The position numbers and the translations under genes were made by a program. Shown piece by piece: positions 1-5,257 of a stretch of DNA of 5,257 nt (the stretch's first letter is position 1; each line of letters begins with the position of its first letter). The DNA is taken from assembly GCA_903920415.1 (NCBI GenBank), contig CAIXMD010000155.1, positions 1 through 5,257 on the forward strand, given 5' to 3'. The DNA comes from an uncultured Desulfomonile sp. (GTDB lineage Bacteria > Desulfobacterota > Desulfomonilia > Desulfomonilales > Desulfomonilaceae). The notes beneath the pieces were generated by a model. The model was given only the letters and a program-made list of their open reading frames with translations. It ran no database searches and was not told the origin of the DNA.

Positions 1-988
1 CAACATTATCGGGCTCATATTTCCAATCGTACGTATATTCTCCATAGAAACGCCCTGTGAAATTATCGGTGGGGAAGTACCGGAACTCCAGAGCTGCTTG
101 AGCTGCCCGTCGGGTGCAGATCCTGGGTATAATTGTGGCGTCGACGCTAGGGGAGATGTCAAGGAAAAACGGAAGACGAACGTCAATTCCCTTTATGCTG
201 CTATTGGCAACGGTGGGAGCAAGAAAACCGGTCTGCCGTTTACGTTTGGCAGGGTAAATGAGCCATGGTATATAAAATACTGGAATGTCTTTGACATAAA
301 AAAAACCATGCTTAAGTGTTCCGTAACCTTCTAGGGTAACGTCCAAATCCCTGCCGGTGATCCGCCAGGCCGGAGAGACACCGTCACATGTAGTGAAGCT
401 TCCTTCTGTTATTCGGTAGGTCGATTCCCCGGCCTTCTCCAACTTTTTCCCCTCCAAATACACATTGTGCCTTTTGAGTAGGAGCTTGCCGTTAAAGAGT
501 ATCCCCGACGAGTCGGCCAGGTTGATGATGACTTTTTCGGCTTCCACCACGTCGCTTCCCATTCGAGCTATAACTCCACCCATGGCAGTGAGTTCTCGCG
601 TGTTTCCTTGGTATCGCACGCTATCGGCTCGCAGGCGAGTGTTGCCTTGACTCAAACTTACGTTGCCACGAGCGGTATAGGTGTTGTTATCATAATCGAA
701 AGACAACCTTTCCGCCGATAATTGAATAGGGATGTCTGCAGGGAGAATAGCTGACTTATTTGACAGGTGGCCGCCTGAGAGGTCGTTATCCCGAGATGTT
801 TCCGCATGGATCCGCAAGGGCCCGTTCAGTGAGACTAAAAGGACCGACAAGAGCAAAGCCATACACCGTCCTGCCCAGCCTTTTGAAGAAAGCTGACAGG
901 TGACTGGCCGTCTATTGAGATGCGTGGAGCGGAACCTGCACATTTTGCGGGTTAGAGCTTTAGCCCACTGAATTTTCCCAGTAGGCAT
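1..988 (-). CDS. lptD: LPS-assembly protein LptD (OstA/Imp), N-terminal part, cut by the window edge
   Basis: LptD is the outer-membrane beta-barrel which, with the lipoprotein LptE, inserts lipopolysaccharide into the outer leaflet. The frame is open from the folC stop to base 1, giving 329 codons from the chosen ATG; roughly the C-terminal half or more, most of the barrel, lies outside. Seen: a basic N-terminus, a hydrophobic core at about residues 43-55, and a plausible signal-peptidase site after IHA (residues 60-62). An OstA/LptA-like beta-jellyroll follows at about 85-200, with repeated strands such as LSFDYDNNTYTARGNV. Then come the family hallmarks FTTCDG (198-203), VKDIPVFYIPWLIYP (232-246) and RQTGFLAPT (251-259), which mark entry into the barrel. 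C201 matches the conserved cysteine near E. coli C173; no cysteine precedes it in the mature part. ATG 988 is chosen because AGGA lies 5 bases upstream. ATG 943 lacks a ribosome site. ATG 862 has AGGA at 6 bases but would give a signal peptide with no positive n-region. The gene begins 102 bases after folC. Identity is secure; the start is not. Confidence 0.93.
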   Translation of the reverse strand, partial: MPTGKIQWAKALTRKMCRFRSTHLNRRPVTCQLSSKGWAGRCMALLLSVLLVSLNGPLRIHAETSRDNDLSGGHLSNKSAILPADIPIQLSAERLSFDYDNNTYTARGNVSLSQGNTRLRADSVRYQGNTRELTAMGGVIARMGSDVVEAEKVIINLADSSGILFNGKLLLKRHNVYLEGKKLEKAGESTYRITEGSFTTCDGVSPAWRITGRDLDVTLEGYGTLKHGFFYVKDIPVFYIPWLIYPAKRKRQTGFLAPTVANSSIKGIDVRLPFFLDISPSVDATIIPRICTRRAAQAALEFRYFPTDNFTGRFYGEYTYDWKYEPDNV

Positions 989-1090
989 GTTTTTCCTAAA
1001 GATTTTCCGGAACATAGTGATCGGGGGCCGAAAGCTCTGGCACCATCCAAACGAAGGTTGCTGGTACGCAATTCTGACTCGTTTTGTCGT

Positions 1091-2389
1091 TTAAGCGTCT
1101 TCAAGTCCGCAGGCCCGTCGTACTGGCCCTATCATATAGAGCGAGCCTGTGGCAAGTATAAGGTCTTGGGAGGATGCTTTTTCCATAAGTCTTTCAAAGC
1201 CTTCGGCAATGGACATGGACCAGGAGACTGAAATCCCGTATTCCATTACTTTGGCTGCTAATTCTTCAGGGTCTAAAGCACGGTTTCCCTGAGGCGGCAC
1301 ACAAACCACCTCTCGCGCTATGGGGGCGATGATTTGAACAAGTTCAGAATAATTCTTGTCCCTCAGCATTCCCAAGAGTATCAATGGTTTGGCCTCTAGA
1401 TAGATACGTCTGAGAGAGCTTTTCAAAAGCCTCATCCCCTCCGAGGTATGAGCTCCGTCGATCACCACGTCGGGCCTTCTTCTTAATATCTCGAATCTCC
1501 CTGGGAAGAAAGTGCCTTGAATACCCGTGCGGATTGACTTTTCTGTAATCGGGTGACCTTGGGCAATTATTTCCTCCACTACTGCTACTGCTAGGGTAGC
1601 ATTTTTTACCTGGTGGCTGCCGATCATAGAAATAGAAAGATTTTCCAAGGTAAGCGTCCTAGATTTATACGTGAACAATTTTAAGCCGGATCTCATTCCG
1701 CGGAAGTCTCGACCAAATTCTTTTACAGGAGCGGTAACTTTATCTGCAGCTTCTAATATGATCCGTCGCGCCTCCTGCCTGGAAGCTCCTGTTACAAGCG
1801 GGACTCTCTGTTTTATTATTCCAGATTTTTCGCGTGCAATAGATGCTATTCCTTTCCCCAAATAGTCCTCGTGCTCCTTTGAAATGTCGGTGATAACTGA
1901 AACAACTGGTTCTACTGTGTTAGTAGCATCAAGTCGTCCGCCGAGGCCTACCTCGATTACTGCCAGATCGGGCTTGGACTGAGATATGCAATCGAAAGCC
2001 ACAGCAGTAGTAAACTCAAAAAAAGTAGTCCGTTTCGGGTCGTATAATTTGCGAATTTTAGAGGTGGACTCGATCATAGCCTGTTTCGAAACCATACGAC
2101 CGTCGATCCTGATACGCTCACGAAAATCATTAAGGTGGGGGGAGGTATAAAGAGCTGTTCTAAGGCCCGCAGCACGCGCAATGTTGCTGATGAACGATGC
2201 GGTGGATCCCTTTCCATTGCTCCCGGCAACGTGAATTACCGGAAACGTTTTCTGAGGATTGCCTAACTTTTCCAAAAGGGAAGTTATGTTCTCAAGTCCC
2301 AACAAGATGCCGAATCGTTCCAATCCGTAAAGGAATGTAATTGTTTCACTGTACTCGGATTCTATACTTTTCTGAGATGTAGCGTACAC
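1091..2389 (-). CDS. folC: Bifunctional dihydrofolate synthase / folylpolyglutamate synthase
   Basis: Cytoplasmic Mur-ligase-family enzyme. It adds L-glutamate to dihydropteroate and then to reduced folates, using ATP, in folate biosynthesis. From the GTG start it has 432 residues, normal for FolC. Seen in order: LYGLERFG near the N-terminus; P-loop GSNGKGS (56-62); SPHL (83-86); TFFE (122-125); EVGLGGRLDATN (146-157); the EHEDYLG motif followed by REKSGIIK, which carries the likely carbamylated lysine; GSHQVKNA (257-264); PGRFE (296-300); DGAHT (311-315); and GMLRDKN (340-346). The usual DGAHNP motif reads DGAHTS here, and the usual DH of the middle motif is EH. The frame is open to a TTG at 2440, but that has no Shine-Dalgarno and would add 17 residues outside family homology. 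The GTG at 2389 has GGAG 8 bases upstream and starts just ahead of the conserved region. It lies 93 bases after the hydrolase gene and shares orientation with lptD. Function is confident; the start is moderately so. Confidence 0.95.
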   Translation of the reverse strand: MYATSQKSIESEYSETITFLYGLERFGILLGLENITSLLEKLGNPQKTFPVIHVAGSNGKGSTASFISNIARAAGLRTALYTSPHLNDFRERIRIDGRMVSKQAMIESTSKIRKLYDPKRTTFFEFTTAVAFDCISQSKPDLAVIEVGLGGRLDATNTVEPVVSVITDISKEHEDYLGKGIASIAREKSGIIKQRVPLVTGASRQEARRIILEAADKVTAPVKEFGRDFRGMRSGLKLFTYKSRTLTLENLSISMIGSHQVKNATLAVAVVEEIIAQGHPITEKSIRTGIQGTFFPGRFEILRRRPDVVIDGAHTSEGMRLLKSSLRRIYLEAKPLILLGMLRDKNYSELVQIIAPIAREVVCVPPQGNRALDPEELAAKVMEYGISVSWSMSIAEGFERLMEKASSQDLILATGSLYMIGPVRRACGLEDA

Positions 2390-2393
2390 GAAT

Positions 2394-2424
2394 TTGACTC
2401 CAGGCAGCTCCCCCGGAAGGTCAA
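2394..2424 (-). promoter_or_regulatory. Possible hairpin enclosing the folC ribosome-binding site
   Basis: In the sense (minus) direction a left arm, TTGACCTTCC (2415-2424), can pair with a right arm, GGAGTCAA (2394-2401). This gives an 8-bp stem with a 2-base bulge and a 13-base loop. The right arm contains the GGAG (2398-2401) that serves the GTG start at 2389. If formed, it would hide the ribosome-binding site. The pairing is visible in the sequence; any regulatory role is inference. If folC really starts at TTG 2440, this would simply be coding sequence. Confidence 0.3.
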
Positions 2425-2482
2425 GGAGGCTGGATGGCAAGGATCAGGATTAATTAGTAAATGCCGGTGCTGAATGCCGACC

Positions 2483-3454
2483 TTACAGAGCTTCTTTAAG
2501 CCTGCAAATCATTGCATTCCAGTGAGAATCATCGCGGTAGATTACCAGTCTACCATTCAATCCCACTAGTTCATTATTCTTCTTGTCTGCTTTCATTTTG
2601 AACTTGCCTACGAGTATGGCAGCATGCTCTACAGGTTTCTTCATATGGACCGTAGCCACAATTTTCATTTCCGGATTACTTTCTAGCAGAGCAGGAATCG
2701 TCTCCACTATTTCTTTCTCAAACCAGCAGTCAAAATAGACTATTTTGGTTAATCTAGACCGGAAGACCTCTGCATAAGGGTCCTCATTTATGCTCCTGGC
2801 AAGCCAGTTGCCTACAGCGTTTAAGACCTTGCCTCCTCCCGAGAATCCGGCGAGGACGATAGTAGTCTTGTCCTTTTTTACATGGGGAAATTGCATACGA
2901 AATGCTTTGAATACTTTATTAACCGCTTTAAACAGACGATCCGGTCTCTCCCCCTCGCGTGGGGCCAAAGAACTCCAACGATCCTTACTTCTGAATTCTG
3001 GCAATATATAGGGGGTATCCACGAAACCGACAAACAGAAATGGCCGCTTCGGCCTATTTTTTACTAACGATTCCAGTTCCCTGCGAAATGCTTGGTAGTA
3101 GTCTTTGGCATGCATGCCGTGAAAATAAAGGATTATTTCTACACCGTCATATCGCCGAAAATCGTAGTTGCCCACCATCCACACATAACGCATCTCGTCG
3201 TCCCAAGGGGGGAGCCGCCACCTCTGATAAGGGATCTCGCCGGAGTCTGAAACAATGAGACCCCGCTCGTTCTCCAGGACTCGAACCAGAGTTTGTTCGT
3301 ATAGATGCGGAGAATGGGACAATAGAGTGCAGGAGCTTACCCAGCAGCACACCAAGAGGCAAAGTGCAATTGTAACTATTAGTAAAAACCCTTGCAGCTT
3401 AGCTTCTAACTGTCGGGTTGTCGCAGGAACAAGGATGTCCCTAAAAACACTCAT
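2483..3454 (-). CDS. Putative lipoprotein with alpha/beta-hydrolase-like motifs, function unknown
   Basis: I do not recognise a named family. From ATG 3454 the product has 323 residues. A basic segment (RQLEAKLQ) is followed by a hydrophobic stretch at about 22-41 ending in VSSC (39-42), which fits a lipobox, so it is probably a lipoprotein; an uncleaved membrane anchor is the alternative. The rest looks like a soluble alpha/beta fold facing the periplasm. A strand leads to LYFHGMH (HG at 112-113, possible oxyanion-hole element). A second strand leads to the nucleophile elbow GFSGG (203-207, Ser205). Candidate acids are D242 in YFDCW or D308/D309, and H311 in DDSHWNAM is a plausible catalytic histidine. 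These suggest a serine esterase, peptidase or depolymerase; the substrate cannot be read from sequence. The open frame extends to a TTG at 3493, but the promoter described separately would start transcription at about 3495, leaving no leader. ATG 3454 has AGGAGG upstream, though at a long spacing of 13 bases. It lies between the GSCFA gene and folC. Confidence 0.75.
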   Translation of the reverse strand: MSVFRDILVPATTRQLEAKLQGFLLIVTIALCLLVCCWVSSCTLLSHSPHLYEQTLVRVLENERGLIVSDSGEIPYQRWRLPPWDDEMRYVWMVGNYDFRRYDGVEIILYFHGMHAKDYYQAFRRELESLVKNRPKRPFLFVGFVDTPYILPEFRSKDRWSSLAPREGERPDRLFKAVNKVFKAFRMQFPHVKKDKTTIVLAGFSGGGKVLNAVGNWLARSINEDPYAEVFRSRLTKIVYFDCWFEKEIVETIPALLESNPEMKIVATVHMKKPVEHAAILVGKFKMKADKKNNELVGLNGRLVIYRDDSHWNAMICRLKEAL

Positions 3455-3473
3455 GGGGATGAAAATCCCTCCT
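3455..3473 (-). promoter_or_regulatory. Strong Shine-Dalgarno with a small hairpin before the hydrolase start
   Basis: On the sense strand AGGAGGG (3467-3473) precedes ATG 3454. The 13-base gap from AGGAGG is longer than usual. Between them GGGAT-TTTC-ATCCC can fold into a 5-bp stem with a 4-base loop. Folding would bring the ribosome site closer to the ATG, but would also occupy its last G residues. This supports ATG 3454 as the start; any control function is speculative. Confidence 0.4.
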
Positions 3474-3501
3474 ACCGGGATTTCCCTCCCCAATTAGTCT
3501 C

Positions 3502-3531
3502 ATAGTATCAATTTGTAGTGACAATTGTCAA
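3502..3531 (-). promoter_or_regulatory. Sigma70-like promoter for the hydrolase-like lipoprotein gene
   Basis: Reading the minus strand, a perfect -35 hexamer TTGACA (3526-3531) is followed by an 18-base spacer and TACTAT (3502-3507), which matches 4 of 6 positions of the -10 consensus. Transcription would begin near 3495, leaving a leader of about 40 bases to ATG 3454. It lies entirely in the gap after the GSCFA stop codon. The match is by eye, and the -10 is only fair. Confidence 0.5.
3519..3530. promoter_or_regulatory. 12-bp perfect palindrome overlapping the -35 element (possible operator)
   Basis: TGACAATTGTCA is a perfect inverted repeat. It covers five of the six bases of the TTGACA -35 hexamer and extends into the spacer. 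A dimeric repressor bound here would block RNA polymerase. The symmetry is seen directly; the operator role is inference, since a 12-bp AT-centred palindrome can also occur by chance. Confidence 0.35.
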
Positions 3532-3549
3532 TATGGACTTAATCCGCTG

Positions 3550-4512
3550 TTAATTCTCACGCGAATGACAATAGAAACGGAAAAACCCATCCATTATCAG
3601 GTTCACTGTGTCCTCGTTCACATGAAAATTTTCCCTGCCTTTGGTAAAAATCGTCTGGCCTAACAGAGGCCGATATATGGTGGCCATTTCAAAGGCTGGA
3701 AAATAAAAAACATTGTGGTGAGAGGCTGTGAATTCATCCAACACGGCCCGGAGAGTGGATTTAGAGTTACAGCTCGCGCTAATTACATCGCAATCTTTCC
3801 GGAAAGTGGCCCAAAGATGCACCGGTGACACGGTCACTATTATTCGGCATGTCGGATTGTGTTCCGCCATTATTTCATGAATTCGACTTAGGTTATCGAG
3901 GTTCTCCCCATATCTACTCACCCGGAATCGATAACGGCCCATGTCTCCACCCTCATTCACGTAGGGACCGGATGGCAGACATATTACCGAGCCGTCAAAA
4001 CGGTCCTCCCATATCTCGGTCAGCCCGAGAGTAAGGATCAATACCCGAGCTTTTTCAAGGACCCTTCGGGAGCATGATCGGTGGTTTTCAAAATCAGCCT
4101 CTGCCTCTTCCACCGAGTCATACAATATGATTCGGCGGTATGGATCCTGAATTTTTCCTGATAAAGGGGCCCGCCACCAGCGTAGAAGCGGTCTCCAATT
4201 ACTAAAGGTGTAATCGAAAATCTGTCGCATTGAAAAGGTGTTGTACAATCGCTCCCAGGCGGCACCCGCATGTTTGGAAGCCGGGTGGTGAATCTCATCG
4301 GAGACGTACGAGAAACCTTCCCGGATAAGCACGTTCTTAATCTCACGGGCAAAACACGATCCCATCGAGGTAATGGCAGTAGAGTGGGTGATCTTGAGAC
4401 CAGGATCGCCCGGCAGAGGATAAGTTCCATCGGCAGGCGGATTGTCGTAGGAACCCGGCCACACCTGCCAAGGTTCAAAAAGATGAATGGGATGAACGTC
4501 TGATACTGCCAT
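3550..4512 (-). CDS. GSCFA-domain protein (SGNH-like hydrolase superfamily)
   Basis: The product belongs to the GSCFA family (Pfam GSCFA), named after its N-terminal motif and related to SGNH/PC-esterase-type hydrolases. The substrate is not established; members often sit near polysaccharide or surface-glycan genes. From ATG 4512 the protein has 320 residues. Seen: GSCFA itself (51-55, Ser52 as the likely nucleophile-type residue), then YNTFSMRQ (90-97), LTLGLTEIW (160-168), TVSPVHL (227-233), SKSTLR (250-255), YFPAFE (270-275) and FHVNE (296-300, whose His297 could be the SGNH catalytic histidine). No signal peptide or membrane segment is apparent, so a cytoplasmic location is likely. The open frame extends 9 codons further to a GTG at 4539, but that has no ribosome site, whereas ATG 4512 has AGAGG at 8 bases (4521-4525). 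It starts 85 bases after the phosphoglycerate mutase gene. Family assignment is firm; function is not. Confidence 0.9.
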   Translation of the reverse strand: MAVSDVHPIHLFEPWQVWPGSYDNPPADGTYPLPGDPGLKITHSTAITSMGSCFAREIKNVLIREGFSYVSDEIHHPASKHAGAAWERLYNTFSMRQIFDYTFSNWRPLLRWWRAPLSGKIQDPYRRIILYDSVEEAEADFENHRSCSRRVLEKARVLILTLGLTEIWEDRFDGSVICLPSGPYVNEGGDMGRYRFRVSRYGENLDNLSRIHEIMAEHNPTCRIIVTVSPVHLWATFRKDCDVISASCNSKSTLRAVLDEFTASHHNVFYFPAFEMATIYRPLLGQTIFTKGRENFHVNEDTVNLIMDGFFRFYCHSREN

Positions 4513-4554
4513 ATTTAATTCCTCTAAGTAATCGGCCACAACTAAAAGGTAGCT

Positions 4555-4567
4555 GTGATCAGATCAC
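4555..4567. promoter_or_regulatory. 13-base near-perfect palindrome upstream of the GSCFA gene (possible operator)
   Basis: GTGATC and GATCAC flank a single A, giving complete dyad symmetry about one central base, in the gap between the mutase stop and the GSCFA start, 43-55 bases upstream of ATG 4512. The half-sites loosely resemble those of the CRP/FNR family (TGTGA/TCAC), but the spacing is 5 rather than 6 bases. No clear -35/-10 pair was found next to it. As an RNA hairpin it is too short to be a terminator, and no T-run follows. Confidence 0.25.
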
Positions 4568-4597
4568 TGTTCAGAATACTTGGGAAGAAGAATGTGC

Positions 4598-5257
4598 CTA
4601 CGCTCCGTACTTACCCTGTCTGAGAGCATGAGCGGTAATCAAACTCATGAGGGATGCAGCATTGAATTGGCCAAGAGCCCCACGCAAACACTGGCTTTCA
4701 CCAAACCCTGTTACATCTGGATTGCAGCGCGTAAATCGTGGAGCCCAAAAAAGAACCGGCACGGGATGCCAACTGTGGGATTTTAGCACGGCCGGGGTGG
4801 AATGGTCTCCGGTAACCACCAGTACATCTGGATTCAATTCTAGGACACGCGGGATTATCTGGTCCACTTTCTCAATTTCCCGTACCTTTGCATCGAAATC
4901 TCCGTCTTCACCACGGCTGTCCGTGTACTTGTAATGAAAGAAAAAGAAATCAAAAGACTCCCAGTTCCGTCGAAGGGCCTCTAATTGGTCGTCAAGATTG
5001 TTGATGCCGTCGATTAGTTGCATTCCCACCAGACTTGCTAGGCCTTTATACATAGGATAAACAGCTATGGCCAAGGCTTTGAGCTTAAATATGTCTTCGT
5101 AGCCGGGCAGACCAGGCTCCCTAGCCCACCCTCGTAAAGTGACCATGTTTGCCGGCCTTTGGTCTTTGATGCGATCGGCCACCTCAAGAACCCATTGATT
5201 TACAAGAGTCGCCGTGTGTTTAGCTTCGGGAGATTTATCCTGGGGAACCACCAGCAA
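4598..5257 (-). CDS. apgM: 2,3-bisphosphoglycerate-independent phosphoglycerate mutase, archaeal type, C-terminal part
   Basis: Cytoplasmic glycolytic enzyme that interconverts 3- and 2-phosphoglycerate without a 2,3-bisphosphoglycerate cofactor. It belongs to the alkaline-phosphatase superfamily and needs divalent metal. The visible 219 codons match the C-terminal half of ApgM: RGWAREPGLPGYEDIF (42-57 of the visible part), AIAVYPMYKGLASLVGM (63-79), then the metal-binding stretch HYKYTDSRGEDGD (108-120), VVTGDHSTP (147-155) and HSWHPVPVLFW (161-171). It ends in KYGA, typical of the family. Members have about 400 residues, so roughly 180 N-terminal residues, including the catalytic serine and first metal ligands, lie beyond the right edge. 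The TTG at the very edge encodes an internal leucine and is not a real start. No break is seen in the visible part, which retains its second set of metal ligands, so the gene appears intact. Confidence 0.93.
   Translation of the reverse strand: MLVVPQDKSPEAKHTATLVNQWVLEVADRIKDQRPANMVTLRGWAREPGLPGYEDIFKLKALAIAVYPMYKGLASLVGMQLIDGINNLDDQLEALRRNWESFDFFFFHYKYTDSRGEDGDFDAKVREIEKVDQIIPRVLELNPDVLVVTGDHSTPAVLKSHSWHPVPVLFWAPRFTRCNPDVTGFGESQCLRGALGQFNAASLMSLITAHALRQGKYGA

Noticed and set aside
98..334. Plus-strand open frame of 78 codons
   Set aside because: It lies antisense to the clearly recognisable lptD coding sequence, which has continuous LptD motifs here. Its own translation shows no domain, and no ribosome site supports it.
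465..650. Plus-strand open frame of 61 codons
   Set aside because: Antisense to the OstA-like domain of lptD; a shadow frame with low-complexity Ser/Arg-rich translation.
989..1090. Possible promoter or terminator between folC and lptD
   Set aside because: No acceptable -35/-10 pair or stem with a T-run was found by eye; lptD may be read through from folC.
2390..2482. Possible terminator between the lipoprotein gene and folC
   Set aside because: The gap contains a repeated CGGCATT pair and GC-rich pieces, but no stable stem followed by a T-run on the minus strand.
3040..3497. Several short open frames on both strands around the 5' part of the lipoprotein gene
   Set aside because: They overlap a longer frame with a signal peptide, promoter and hydrolase motifs, and none shows a recognisable protein.
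4038..4478. Minus-strand open frame of 146 codons
   Set aside because: It overlaps the GSCFA gene in another frame on the same strand; the GSCFA frame carries all family motifs, so this is a shadow frame.
4270..4934. Plus-strand open frames of 68-95 codons over the GSCFA and apgM genes
   Set aside because: Antisense to two confidently assigned genes and without recognisable domains or ribosome sites.

Overview
The window looks like ordinary chromosomal DNA from a Gram-negative (diderm) bacterium. All five recognisable genes lie on the minus strand. The evidence for a diderm host is the start of an LPS-transport outer-membrane protein gene (lptD). The archaeal-type cofactor-independent phosphoglycerate mutase, the style of the FolC motifs and the roughly balanced base composition would fit a Desulfobacterota / former Deltaproteobacteria relative. 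That placement is an inference from gene families and was not confirmed by a search.

Reading in the direction of transcription (right to left): (1) the C-terminal part of an ApgM-type phosphoglycerate mutase, cut by the right window edge; (2) a GSCFA-domain protein, preceded by a good Shine-Dalgarno; (3) a putative lipoprotein with an alpha/beta-hydrolase-like nucleophile elbow, preceded by its own sigma70-like promoter that overlaps a 12-bp palindrome; (4) folC, the bifunctional dihydrofolate/folylpolyglutamate synthase, probably starting at an internal GTG; (5) the N-terminal ~330 codons of lptD, cut by the left window edge. The lptD reading frame has no stop in the window. It was found by translating the reverse complement of positions 1-1090, where only short antisense open frames are otherwise apparent.

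The genes are evenly spaced, with gaps of about 85 to 102 bases and no overlaps. No gap shows a convincing intrinsic terminator, so read-through is possible. The hydrolase promoter and the non-overlapping spacing nevertheless suggest a loose same-strand cluster rather than one tight operon. The functions are mixed: glycolysis, folate polyglutamylation, outer-membrane assembly, and two uncharacterised SGNH-like or hydrolase-like proteins that could act on surface polymers. No tRNA, rRNA, mobile element, CRISPR array or long repeat was seen. I found no clearly new multi-gene system. The most interesting parts are the two uncharacterised genes, the palindrome-promoter overlap and a hairpin that could cover the folC ribosome-binding site.
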